Assembly (NCBI GenBank): GCA_002418705.1
Contig: DIEQ01000115.1
Coordinates: 38,130 to 59,755 of the forward strand
Direction: 5' to 3'
DNA from: Mageeibacillus sp. UBA5770
GTDB lineage: Bacteria; Bacillota_A; Clostridia; Saccharofermentanales; Saccharofermentanaceae
DNA length: 21,626 bases
In this document: in pieces, positions 15,601 through 21,626 of the stretch
Layout: the number at the start of each line of letters is the position of its first letter
Numbering within the stretch: position 1 is the stretch's first letter
Notes under the pieces: model-generated
Database searches by the model: none
The model's input: only the letters and a program-made list of their open reading frames with translations
What the model was told of the DNA's origin: nothing
Translations under genes and position numbers: made by a program

Positions 15601-15848
15601 TTTAGTAAATTCGACATCGGAATATACGATAAATTGATGCCCGCCCCTTCAATACCTGCCCCATCAACTAAAAGCCCCGTATACGAACCTGTATATGATG
15701 AATATACATGGACTTTCAAGATATTTGAGCCTGGACCAAAAATGCCAAGCAGAAAAATGATTGCGACAGAGAAAACAATTAATGTCAGTGCAACAATCGA
15801 GGAAACAACGAATGGCCTTTTATGAATTCTCTCAGGCAGACGCAGCAT
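12627..15848 (-). CDS. Large membrane-anchored surface protein: beta-propeller, CBM4_9-like module and GH-A-like barrel
   Basis: A 1073-residue protein of unknown function. A basic start (MLRLPERIHKRPF) and one hydrophobic helix (about 14-37) without a clear cleavage site suggest an N-in anchor with the rest outside. Residues 80-90 (NLLKNPSFEDK) resemble the start of a CBM4_9 module. About 155-455 carry repeats such as VAVGDKGLLISD, VTSADGKTWSAF, LAGMNGELITSSNG and YCSGDNGTSWNNL, like a YCF48/BNR propeller. About 465-630 (SLYQIKVWLRQEG, SSWRQYTYTFLIPEE, LDVDKVYFG) look like the rest of a CBM4_9 fold. About 650-880 resemble a clan GH-A arabinofuranosidase-type barrel, but the usual GNE acid/base motif reads EISDS near 760-764. 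A beta domain closes the protein. GGGAGGTG precedes the ATG; it starts 2 bp after the CPBP protease gene. All domain calls are by eye. Confidence 0.72.
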   Translation of the reverse strand: MLRLPERIHKRPFVVSSIVALTLIVFSVAIIFLLGIFGPGSNILKVHVYSSYTGSYTGLLVDGAGIEGAGINLSYIPMSNLLKNPSFEDKQFDQVYTVYGGTENSVYVEPESGTDTKIEDGFFVGGSVRIMSLDEDGRLVPKMQATVTDFRMNQLGLWTPLTVPSGASEGQKVTSLSSSSNISVAVGDKGLLISDVTSSDPVILDLGISENFVSSSCVSDRFYAVTKTGSFVTSADGKTWSAFNPEEGISYSIRTVSSIGKIGIAGGDAGAILICSNGKVTSIPAITSQSLTASASDGSSLILAGMNGELITSSNGVIFRELTKYELPSFSSAPNWQCADFRNGSYILGGDHGEIAIGSFSQDTGLFSFSSHQANDETGVPLSVESVLILSSGEIVIMDAKSSLYCSGDNGTSWNNLPIDSMKTIDEIGQTSTGKILLSQGITSQTTQLYTRIQFDEVQSENIFLPGDMCYLQNFTPSQIEAAAKADSKDLWQGMGEGTSLLIQDFAPSGSGRSSLQVMGAPDQSEDQAHFASQVIRSSVGSPFQKNSLYQIKVWLRQEGIADGEVMAWISGKFDSIGTTFTDVGSSWRQYTYTFLIPEEAQGESPGEIRFNIGFEGQGTLDVDKVYFGLENNADSSIPASFEEPVIAASPSLIRLDNIGFGRMGVSSRAWLLSSGNEGLDKEGDEYLAAGGNSLDASLSLVRKAGADPWLVIGSSASQETIDNLMSYLCGSISDPYGMLRIENGTAVPWSMQFSRLVIEISDSNDIFSTDLQRGAYVNYIISLIQSSPYYVDIKDKFVFLDAMPYDGGTMLSKADYHAGSLTVNNLLLTTAGSEIQTFEEAVTSGYASYFDSIPRTPSRPQKDADEWIRSSVISLFQLQGETAQEMTYTSAQITAAECVAVLLHDLGDHSFVVLADLPVSRNGADVDTVNIFSNQGTTKAELLLSAQNNETLLASCALINDAAKGLPTQIKLIAPIVSGTQDTSETAANTPALEGLDAYAYTNEDKKINIIVANTTEQPALFLLEADWSLKGVTVNRFSNKGVFIEKIKLGQRNNRIDLLPGQVITAQIPGK

Positions 15849-15850
15849 GA

Positions 15851-16687
15851 CTACACCTCCCGAAGCAATCTATTCCTGTAATTCTTTTTGAGATACAGGA
15901 TACAGAGAACGCCAACTAAAATAAAAGATATTTCAACAAATCCAAGCACGCCGGTAACAGATGGATATTCCGCGAAAATCACCGGGAACACACCGCCGAT
16001 CCAGTTAAAAATGATGTGGATTGCAATAGAAAGAAATATGCTGTTTGAAAAGAGGCATACAAATCCAAGTATGAGTCCGCAGACAAAAGCATAAACAATC
16101 TGAATCGGCTGCATATGCATGATTCCAAAAATGAGAGCCGAAAGGAATACAGCTGTCTGCGGCTTCATTGTCGCAAGAAACTCGCCCTGGATAATACCCC
16201 GGAAAATCACTTCTTCAATTATTGGAATTAATATTCCTACGCCTATATAATATCCGGCCGCTTCGAGGCCTTTTGTGTTATTTGGAACGGAAGTGTTCTG
16301 AATATATTCATCAAAAAGACTTTTGATGAAGGGAACATGACCCGACAGAGCCTGGACGCCAACCATATACAGCCCTACAACACCAAGCATTGCCATCGCT
16401 ATAGGAACAGATGTCAGCGCCTGCCCTTTAGTCAGTAAATCTCTTCTGATCGTCATCCAGGTTGTTTTACGTGCAGAAAAAAGCCAAAGAAAAAGGCAGA
16501 TAATCAAGAGTGCAGAAACGATAATCATATAAGATCCATAGTGAGTTGTGAGAAGTGATGCAGTATTAACATCTTTAAAAATAAATGAGACGGCTGAAAG
16601 GGCAACTAATTGTATGGAATAATAGAGTGCCACTCCTGCGAGCGGCACCAAAAAAGTTCTTATCCGGATGGGAGACGGCTTGCTCAT
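15851..16687 (-). CDS. CPBP-family intramembrane glutamic protease
   Basis: A polytopic membrane protein (278 residues, about eight hydrophobic segments) of the CPBP/Rce1-type family, which cleaves substrates or prenylated termini within the membrane. All three active-site motifs are intact: EEVIFRG with Glu158, Glu159 and Arg163; FGIMH with Phe187 and His191; and HIIFN with His224 and Asn228. It should therefore be catalytically competent. The ATG at 16687 overlaps the stop of the preceding DUF1292 gene as ATGA, and its stop is 2 bp from the start of the large surface protein, so all are likely on one mRNA. The substrate is unknown. Bacterial members act in peptide maturation, bacteriocin immunity or signalling; adjacency makes the anchored surface protein a candidate, which is inference. 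Confidence 0.88.
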   Translation of the reverse strand: MSKPSPIRIRTFLVPLAGVALYYSIQLVALSAVSFIFKDVNTASLLTTHYGSYMIIVSALLIICLFLWLFSARKTTWMTIRRDLLTKGQALTSVPIAMAMLGVVGLYMVGVQALSGHVPFIKSLFDEYIQNTSVPNNTKGLEAAGYYIGVGILIPIIEEVIFRGIIQGEFLATMKPQTAVFLSALIFGIMHMQPIQIVYAFVCGLILGFVCLFSNSIFLSIAIHIIFNWIGGVFPVIFAEYPSVTGVLGFVEISFILVGVLCILYLKKNYRNRLLREV

Positions 16688-17040
16688 AATGAATACCCTG
16701 CTTTTGTCGAAGAAGAAAATCGATTTATAAACAAACCAAAGGCCGCATCGAGTTCTCGCTTATCCTTGATTGAAAAAAAATACTGATCCCCAGTTTTGGC
16801 GAATTCAGTACGCATAATAACAAGCTCCGGATCCGCATGATTTCCATCATCCGGTTCGTAGTTATACATTACAACATAATCTCTTCCCGACATGGAAAAC
16901 GAATCAATGATGGAAAGAAAATACTCCTTGCCGTTCGACGCATCGCGCAGAACGGCAAGGGCATCATCTGATTTATTCAAGCCGGCTGAAGCCCGGGGCT
17001 TACGCTCCGTCTTAGTCTTCTTTGTCTGTGTCGTCTTCAT
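16684..17040 (-). CDS. DUF1292 family protein, second tandem copy
   Basis: A 118-residue protein whose core (about 27-105: ALAVLRDASNGKEYFLSIIDSFSMSGRDYVVMYNYEPDDG, then ELVIMRTEF and FSIKDKRELDAAFGLFINRF) follows the DUF1292 strand and helix pattern. It begins with about 20 Lys/Arg/Thr residues, unlike the acidic character of its neighbour. The ATG at 17040 lies inside the upstream DUF1292 gene, overlapping it by 29 bp in another frame, and follows GAGGAAG; longer in-frame starts lack a ribosome site. The family has no established function. Its fusion by overlap to the CPBP gene downstream and the acidic paralogue upstream suggests a partner role, but nothing in the sequence shows activity. 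Confidence 0.8.
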   Translation of the reverse strand: MKTTQTKKTKTERKPRASAGLNKSDDALAVLRDASNGKEYFLSIIDSFSMSGRDYVVMYNYEPDDGNHADPELVIMRTEFAKTGDQYFFSIKDKRELDAAFGLFINRFSSSTKAGYSL

Positions 17041-17368
17041 CTTCGAAATCCGCTTCCTCGCAAAGACGGTCGTACTCGGCATAAATCTCATCAGCCTCTT
17101 CTTCGTCGAGACTCATAAGTCCTTCTTCGCCGCCCTCAAGCTGAACAACCTTAGTGATTACGAGCTCAGGCTCTTCTTCATCAATTGTTACCAGAACACA
17201 GTAAGCCTGATTCTTAAATTCAAAATCATCCACAACAGAGAACTGATACTCTTCACCGGTCTCTGCATCAACCATCGTGATGATGGCCTGTTCCTCGGAA
17301 CCCTCTGAACAGCAGTCATCTTTGCACTCATCATGGCTGCATCCGCAACCGCAATCTTCTAAAAACAT
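17012..17368 (-). CDS. DUF1292 family protein with cysteine-rich N-terminus
   Basis: A 118-residue acidic protein. The DUF1292 core spans about 27-100: AIITMVDAETGEEYQFSVVDDFEFKNQAYCVLVTIDEEEPELVITKVV, then LMSLDEEEADEIYAEYDRL. The tail is almost entirely Asp/Glu. Unusually, the first 20 residues hold six cysteines and one histidine (CGCGCSHDECKDDCC, residues 6-20), a likely metal-binding patch. This gene follows ruvX, the standard Clostridial arrangement, and AGGAGGG precedes the ATG at 17368, with a 5-bp GCGC hairpin immediately upstream. An extended -10 at the ruvX stop probably starts the downstream operon here. The function of the family is unknown. Confidence 0.87.
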   Translation of the reverse strand: MFLEDCGCGCSHDECKDDCCSEGSEEQAIITMVDAETGEEYQFSVVDDFEFKNQAYCVLVTIDEEEPELVITKVVQLEGGEEGLMSLDEEEADEIYAEYDRLCEEADFEDEDDTDKED

Positions 17369-17441
17369 ATTACCCTCCTGTTGCGCTGTTCGCGCATTAA
17401 TTTATTGATAAAACCAATTCGAAATTGATCAAACTTGATTC

Positions 17442-17450
17442 ATTATAGCA
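17442..17450 (-). promoter_or_regulatory. Extended -10 promoter ahead of the DUF1292-CPBP operon
   Basis: TGCTATAAT on the minus strand (17450-17442) is a perfect extended -10, located 7 bp past the ruvX stop. No convincing -35 lies upstream. Predicted start near 17435 gives a leader of about 67 nt. Confidence 0.55.
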
Positions 17451-17456
17451 TATGAA

Positions 17457-17885
17457 TCACTTCTGCACGCGACGACTTTCCAGATACTCCCTAAGAATGA
17501 TTTCGGCTGCAACCTGATCGACAACCTTCTTCTTATCGCGGCTTGAAACACCGGATTCAAAAAGATATCGGGATGCAAGAACCGTCGTAAAACGCTCATC
17601 CTGATAGTGAGGGGTAATGCCTGTCCGTGCAAAAAGTTCCTGTCCGAACGTCTGTGCCTTCCTCTGTGACTCGCTTTCAGCTCCATCCGTTCTTTTAGGC
17701 TGTCCGATGACAATTTCCGTAACTTCTTTTTCCAGAACAATCCCGGCAAGCCTGTCGAGCACAAACCTCGAGTCCTCACCGTTCCATGAGATTGTTTCAA
17801 ATCCATGAGCAGTAAGTCGGAGAACGTCACTAAGTGCCACCCCTACTCGTCTTGTACCAAAATCGATTGCCATGACTCTTCCCAT
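17457..17885 (-). CDS. ruvX: Putative Holliday junction resolvase / pre-16S rRNA nuclease RuvX (YqgF)
   Basis: A cytoplasmic RNase H-fold nuclease linked to maturation of the 16S rRNA 5' end and proposed as a Holliday junction resolvase. The 142 residues match the family length. Metal-binding acidic residues are visible: Asp8 in MAIDFGTRRVGVALSD, Glu98 in DERFTT, and Asp123 in VVDQVAAEIILREYL; VIGQPKRTDG (59-68) is the other family mark. The ATG at 17885 follows GGAG and starts the conserved MGRVMAIDFG; an in-frame ATG at 17906 lies upstream of that ribosome site. It follows ireB after 29 bp, the common Firmicute arrangement, and is the last gene before the DUF1292 cassette. Confidence 0.95.
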   Translation of the reverse strand: MGRVMAIDFGTRRVGVALSDVLRLTAHGFETISWNGEDSRFVLDRLAGIVLEKEVTEIVIGQPKRTDGAESESQRKAQTFGQELFARTGITPHYQDERFTTVLASRYLFESGVSSRDKKKVVDQVAAEIILREYLESRRVQK

Positions 17886-17914
17886 ATTTACTCCGTCTTC
17901 AAACACTGCTTATT

Positions 17915-18166
17915 TCACAATTTATCGCAATATTCCCTAACAATCACTTCGAGAAGCTCGTCACGCTCTATTCTCCGGATGATTCCGCGGGCACCTTTGT
18001 AATTCGTTATATATGTGGGGTCCCCCGACATGAAATAACCAACTAACTGGTTAATCGGGTTATAACCCTTTTCCTGCAGTGCAGAAAGAACAAATGCCAT
18101 AAGTTCGCGAACATCTTCCGACCTATCCATGTTGAATGAAAATCTTGCTGTCTCAGAATCTACCAT
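17915..18166 (-). CDS. ireB: IreB family regulatory phosphoprotein (UPF0297)
   Basis: A small cytoplasmic protein, 83 residues. In Enterococcus faecalis IreB is phosphorylated by the PASTA kinase IreK and limits intrinsic cephalosporin resistance. The conserved core KGYNPINQLVGYFMSGDPTYITNYKGARGIIRRIERDELLEVIVREY is nearly complete. The N-terminus MVDSETARFSF retains Thr6 and Ser4 in the segment phosphorylated in the Enterococcus protein, though the exact threonine pair differs. GAGGAGGTG precedes the ATG at 18166; the longer frame from 18244 includes the promoter. It is first gene of an ireB-ruvX transcript, separated from mtaB by its own extended -10 promoter. Confidence 0.95.
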   Translation of the reverse strand: MVDSETARFSFNMDRSEDVRELMAFVLSALQEKGYNPINQLVGYFMSGDPTYITNYKGARGIIRRIERDELLEVIVREYCDKL

Positions 18167-18215
18167 ACGAACACCTCCTCGAAATGCCATGCTGAGAGAA
18201 CGACTGTTCTTTATT

Positions 18216-18224
18216 ATTGTATCA
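18216..18224 (-). promoter_or_regulatory. Extended -10 promoter of ireB-ruvX
   Basis: TGATACAAT on the minus strand (18224-18216) has the TG-N extension and a five-of-six -10. Predicted leader is about 43 nt. Confidence 0.55.
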
Positions 18225-18249
18225 TGTTTCATCAAAAAAAACATATAAC

Positions 18250-19605
18250 TCAGCGCGTACTTTCCTGTACAATTCCGCCAAAAAGTTCATCATCAGCAGC
18301 AGATTGAACCAGCACTTCAGCTACCTGTCCCTGAATCAGTCCTTCATGAGCTGCAATATGAATCCGGACATATTCTTTCGTGTATCCCGTAAATGTTCCG
18401 TCTTCATCCCTGGTTTCAAGCAGGACTTCTACATATCTCCCGATAAAAGACTTACTGAATACAGCCGACAATTCCTGCGAAAGTGCCAGAAGATCATCTC
18501 TTCGAACGGCAGCTGTTTGGGCAGAAACCTGAGGAGACATATCCGCTGCCTTCGTTCCCTTTCGCACAGAAAAAGGAAAGACATGAATGCGTGAAAACCT
18601 CATTTCACAGCAGAAACGAAGGGTCTCTTCATGCTCCTTTTGCGTCTCGGCCGGAAAAGCCGTAATAACGTCCGTTGTTATCGCCGCATCTGAAAAAAAA
18701 GCGCGGATCTGTGAAATAACGCTTCGGTACACCTGTGTGTCATATTTGCGGTTCATCCGTGCAAGGACAGAATCAGATCCGCTCTGCAGCGAAATATGAA
18801 AGTGCGGACAAAGCTTTTTGAGATCTGAGAGGCTGCGTATAAAGGATGGAGTCAGTGAATTCGGTTCAAGAGAGCCAAGGCGTATCCGGTGAATTGACGG
18901 TATTTGATCAAGGGCAGACAGAAGTGATTCAAGTGCCCCGATGCCTTCACCCCTGTCTTTTCCGTAGGAACAGATATGAATTCCCGTTAATACAATCTCG
19001 TGAAATCCCCTGTTACCAAGATCCGCGGCTTCCCTTAAAATGTCATCAGGCGCACGGCTGACAACACGTCCGCGCGCAAACGGAATAATACAGTAACTGC
19101 AGAAACTGTCACATCCGTCTTCAATTTTAATGTATGCTCTTGTATCTTCCTGCGAAAGCACAGATCCGAATTCCTGATACGCGCCTTCCGTAAATATTTC
19201 AGACTGATGAACCAGAGAATCTCCGATTTTTTCAAGGACCTTATCTACGACAGACAGTCTGTTTTTTGTGCCGACTGAAATATCCGCCTCTGATGCACTT
19301 TTTAAAAGTTCAACCTGGCATCCCATGGCAACAACTACAGCATTCGGATTTCTGCGGCGCGCGCGACGGATCATCTGCCTTGATTTGCGGTCGGCCTCAG
19401 CCGTAACAGTGCAGGTGTTAATAATGAATACATCCGCATCATCAGCATCGGACACAACTTTGAAGCCTAAGTCCTCAAAAGCCTGCCTTACAGCATCCGA
19501 CTCATATCTGTTAACTTTGCAGCCCAGTGTCTGAAATGATATCGTATGTGCCTTATTTACAGGCAAATGAATGTTAATGTTTTGGTTGTCAAAATATTCT
19601 GTCAA
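18250..19605 (-). CDS. mtaB: tRNA (N6-threonylcarbamoyladenosine(37)-C2)-methylthiotransferase MtaB, TTG start
   Basis: A radical SAM enzyme that adds a methylthio group to t6A at position 37 of tRNAs reading ANN codons. Three domains are visible: the UPF0004 domain with cluster cysteines Cys29, Cys65 and Cys96 (TLGCKVNRYESDA, NTCTVT, MGCQVE); the radical SAM core with Cys165, Cys169 and Cys172 in CDSFCSYCIIPFARGR; and a C-terminal TRAM domain (RYVEVLLETRDEDGTFTGYTKEYVRI). The FQTLGCKVNRYE and CIIPFARGRVVSR forms favour MtaB over MiaB or RimO. No ATG lies near the conserved start; TTG at 19605 follows AGGAG by 10 nt and gives 451 residues. The longer frame to 19692 would cross the upstream dyads and is unlikely. 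Confidence 0.93.
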   Translation of the reverse strand: MTEYFDNQNINIHLPVNKAHTISFQTLGCKVNRYESDAVRQAFEDLGFKVVSDADDADVFIINTCTVTAEADRKSRQMIRRARRRNPNAVVVAMGCQVELLKSASEADISVGTKNRLSVVDKVLEKIGDSLVHQSEIFTEGAYQEFGSVLSQEDTRAYIKIEDGCDSFCSYCIIPFARGRVVSRAPDDILREAADLGNRGFHEIVLTGIHICSYGKDRGEGIGALESLLSALDQIPSIHRIRLGSLEPNSLTPSFIRSLSDLKKLCPHFHISLQSGSDSVLARMNRKYDTQVYRSVISQIRAFFSDAAITTDVITAFPAETQKEHEETLRFCCEMRFSRIHVFPFSVRKGTKAADMSPQVSAQTAAVRRDDLLALSQELSAVFSKSFIGRYVEVLLETRDEDGTFTGYTKEYVRIHIAAHEGLIQGQVAEVLVQSAADDELFGGIVQESTR

Positions 19606-19636
19606 TTTCTTTACTCTCCTGGTTCGTATTTGGGTC

Positions 19637-19653
19637 CATGTCAGATTGACATG
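19637..19653. repeat. Perfect 7-3-7 inverted repeat upstream of mtaB
   Basis: CATGTCA-GAT-TGACATG (19637-19653). A third CATGTCA lies at 19690-19696. The repeat is 32 bp ahead of the mtaB start, so it may be an operator or a hairpin in the mtaB leader. Confidence 0.55.
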
Positions 19654-19679
19654 CCATGAGCCTGTGATAAACTTAATTC

Positions 19680-19709
19680 TTGTGAGGCACATGTCACACG
19701 AAAAATAAT
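19680..19709 (+). promoter_or_regulatory. Possible promoter and dyad ahead of the HPr-like gene
   Basis: TTGTGA (19680-19685), 18-bp spacer, AATAAT (19704-19709) gives a predicted start near 19716, leaving the ribosome site GGGAGG on the message. The dyad TGTGA-N8-TCACA (19681-19698) overlaps the -35 and spacer, a position suited to a repressor. Confidence 0.4.
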
Positions 19710-19740
19710 AATTTTATATACTTTGCGGGAGGTTCTTAAT

Positions 19741-19974
19741 ATGATTCGTTTTACTGTGCAATTTAAATCTATCACAGATGTCAAAGATTTTGTTCACACG
19801 GTAAACTCGTTTCCCTATGATGTTGATTTATCATCCGGCCGTTATGTCGTTGATGCCAAGTCAATCATGGGTATCTTCAGTCTTGAGCTTCAGCGTCCGA
19901 TTAATATCGAGATTCACTCCGATCATTGTGAAGATTTAGTGAAAGAGCTTGAACCATACCGTTTTCAGGAATGA
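19741..19974 (+). CDS. HPr-fold protein lacking the active-site histidine (Crh-like)
   Basis: A 77-residue protein with the HPr layout but not a normal phosphocarrier. Aligned to HPr with a constant offset of five, the active-site His15 falls at Ser10 and the GLHARPA loop is replaced by KSITDVKDF, so transfer of phosphate from enzyme I is not expected. The regulatory Ser46 region is kept as DAKSIMGIFSLEL with Ser41. This resembles Bacillus Crh, a catabolite-repression cofactor modified only at that serine, but direct descent from Crh is not shown. GGGAGG precedes the ATG at 19741. It is divergent from mtaB and convergent with rnr, its stop overlapping rnr's by 10 bp. Confidence 0.82.
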   Translation: MIRFTVQFKSITDVKDFVHTVNSFPYDVDLSSGRYVVDAKSIMGIFSLELQRPINIEIHSDHCEDLVKELEPYRFQE

Positions 19975-21626
19975 CTTCCCTTTTTACGCTTTTGCGTTTT
20001 TCCTGATTTTATACGGGTATTTTTACTCCGTCTCATATCTTCCCCCCTGATGTCGCTGCCGGCATCTTTTTTTATGGCTTTTCCTTCTTTGAGTCTTCTC
20101 CGTCCGCCGCTGACCGGATCAACAAGGACAAAGTCAACGCGGCGCAGAATCGTGTCTACATTCGCGACTTTTACCTGTATCTTTTCACCGATCCTGTATA
20201 TTTTCCCGGATGTTTTTCCTTTTGCCTCAAGACGTCTCTCATCAAATTCAAAGTAATCATTCATCGTACGGAACGGGATCAGGCCTTCTACGGTGCTTTC
20301 AAGCTGCACAAAAATGCCGCCGCGAAAAATACTCGAGATAATCCCGTCAAATGTTGAACCGATATGCTCCAGCATATATTCAGCGACCTTCTGGTTGACA
20401 GTTGCCCGCTCGGCATCCATTGAGTTTCTCTCCATTACAGAACTGTGATCGCTGACATCCGCCACTTGGGAAGCAAAATAACTCTTCTTGTTCTCGTCAT
20501 GAAGATAGCTTTTTATGATCCGGTGAATATATAGATCAGGGTATCTGCGGATCGGGGATGTAAAATGACAGTACCCGTCTGAAGCCAGACCAAAATGCCC
20601 GAGATTCTCTTCAGAATATCTGGCCTTTGCAAGGGACCTCAGCAGAATCTGAGAGAGAGCCGGTGTAAAAGGCTCATCTTCAACCTGTTTCATCAGGCTG
20701 GAAAGTGCGTGCGGCGTCGGCTTTCCGTGAATGGAAGCCATTGCACCGAAAAGCCTTGCCACATGAAGGAATTCAGCAATCTTTAACGGATCCGGATCTT
20801 CATGCACACGATATACAAAAGGATATTTCATCACAAAAAAACGGTTTGCGACAAATTCATTACACAGGATCATGAATTCCTCAATCATTTTATTGGTATA
20901 ACTGATCGGATATGCATATATCGAAAGAGGTTTACCTTCTTCATCTAAGTCAACATGTGTCTCAGGAATGGTAAAGTCGAGAGCACCGCGCCTTTCGCGT
21001 TTGGCCGACAGAATATCAGTCAGTTCTTTCATCGTCTCGAACATTGGAATAAATTCCGTATATCGATCCAGATATTTCTGCTCAAACAGCACGCCGTACA
21101 CTTCCTTATAAGAGGTCCTGGCATCGCTTATGATGATGCTTTCAAACAAGTCGCCCTCAATGACTTCACCCTCATAATTGACCGTCATCGATGCGGTAAG
21201 GGCAAATCGCGGCGTATTGGGATTGAGACTGCACAGACCGTTGGAAAGGCGGGGCGGGAGCATCGGTATAACCCGGTCCACGAGGTATACGCTTGTACCG
21301 CGCAGCCTGGCTTCGTCATCAAGGGGTGTTCCTTCCCTAACATAATTAGAGACATCCGCTATATGGACGAAGAGTTTATAACCTACACCCGGAAGTTTAT
21401 CGATGGAGATGGCATCATCTAAGTCTTTGGCATCCTCTCCATCCATTGTTATTGTACGAAGGGTGCGCAGATCTCTGCGTCCTTCCTTAATTGCAGATGT
21501 AATCTCCTCATCGGCAGGCGTGATCGGGAAAGAATCGGCCTGCTCTGTTACCGGTTCCGGAAAAACAGGAGAAAGGCCATATTGGCGGAGGATGGAGAGG
21601 ATTGCTACATCTCTTCTTCCCGGATC
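19965..21626 (-). CDS. rnr: Ribonuclease R, C-terminal part (partial)
   Basis: A 3'-to-5' exoribonuclease of the RNB family that degrades structured RNA. 553 codons are present; the frame is open to the right edge, so the N-terminal helix-turn-helix and the first cold-shock domains are missing. The visible part starts at DPGRRDVAILSILRQYGLSP, a linker before the catalytic RNB domain. DGEDAKDLDDA carries the four catalytic aspartates, and MIEEFMILCNEFVA, YRVHEDPDPLK and SPIRRYPDLYIHR are later RNB motifs. An S1 domain follows (GIISSIFRGGIFVQLESTVEGLIPF), then a Lys/Arg-rich tail of about 50 residues, as common in RNase R. The stop overlaps that of the convergent HPr-like gene, with no room for a terminator between them. 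Confidence 0.96.
   Translation of the reverse strand, partial: DPGRRDVAILSILRQYGLSPVFPEPVTEQADSFPITPADEEITSAIKEGRRDLRTLRTITMDGEDAKDLDDAISIDKLPGVGYKLFVHIADVSNYVREGTPLDDEARLRGTSVYLVDRVIPMLPPRLSNGLCSLNPNTPRFALTASMTVNYEGEVIEGDLFESIIISDARTSYKEVYGVLFEQKYLDRYTEFIPMFETMKELTDILSAKRERRGALDFTIPETHVDLDEEGKPLSIYAYPISYTNKMIEEFMILCNEFVANRFFVMKYPFVYRVHEDPDPLKIAEFLHVARLFGAMASIHGKPTPHALSSLMKQVEDEPFTPALSQILLRSLAKARYSEENLGHFGLASDGYCHFTSPIRRYPDLYIHRIIKSYLHDENKKSYFASQVADVSDHSSVMERNSMDAERATVNQKVAEYMLEHIGSTFDGIISSIFRGGIFVQLESTVEGLIPFRTMNDYFEFDERRLEAKGKTSGKIYRIGEKIQVKVANVDTILRRVDFVLVDPVSGGRRRLKEGKAIKKDAGSDIRGEDMRRSKNTRIKSGKTQKRKKGSHS

Noticed and set aside
19681..19698. CRP-type cAMP receptor site TGTGA-N8-TCACA
   Set aside because: The CRP consensus has a 6-bp spacer, and cAMP-CRP control is not expected in this kind of organism; kept only as a generic dyad.

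Overview
The window looks like chromosomal backbone of a low-to-mid GC, anaerobic Gram-positive Clostridium-class bacterium, most likely Lachnospiraceae-like. The evidence is gene order and families: rimP-nusA-ylxR-L7Ae-infB, mtaB/ireB/ruvX/DUF1292, a Crh-like HPr-fold protein beside rnr, a perR-rubrerythrin-desulfoferrodoxin set for life without oxygen, strong AGGAGG ribosome sites and several apparent TTG starts. No phage, IS element, CRISPR array or rRNA is seen. One tRNA (Val, anticodon GAC) lies near 12.5 kb.

Layout. 1-3.6 kb, minus strand: translation/transcription operon rimP > nusA > ylxR > L7Ae-like > infB. It has a clear promoter and a terminator-like hairpin in its leader; infB runs off the left edge. 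3.8-6.5 kb, plus strand: a small P-loop protein with its own terminator, then mscL, then ilvN-ilvC (branched-chain amino acid synthesis), ending in one of two back-to-back convergent terminators. 6.6-8.2 kb, minus: perR > rbr > dfx, an oxidative-stress unit whose promoter overlaps a PerR-box-like site. 8.3-9.6 kb, minus: a YhbD/DUF4004 MerR-like regulator followed by an ArsR-type regulator with a long lysine-rich tail. 9.75-12.2 kb, minus: a zinc-ribbon, proline/alanine-rich membrane protein and a PutP sodium/solute symporter. 12.4-12.6 kb, plus: tRNA-Val with promoter and terminator.

12.6-17.4 kb, minus: the least ordinary part. Two tandem DUF1292 proteins (the first with a cysteine-rich N-terminus), a CPBP intramembrane protease and a 1073-residue membrane-anchored surface protein are packed with overlaps or a 2-bp gap, behind a probable promoter at the end of ruvX. 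The large protein appears to combine a YCF48/BNR-like beta-propeller, a CBM4_9-like module and a clan GH-A-like barrel that may have lost its catalytic glutamate. If the window holds something undescribed, this cassette is the best candidate.

17.4-21.6 kb: ruvX and ireB (minus, own promoter), mtaB (minus, TTG start), a divergent HPr-like protein without the active-site histidine (plus), and rnr (minus), which runs off the right edge. The stops of the HPr-like gene and rnr overlap by 10 bp.

Limits: all functions are read from motifs and gene order by eye; no database search or folding was run. Start sites were moved from the longest open frame wherever a ribosome-binding site favoured an internal start.
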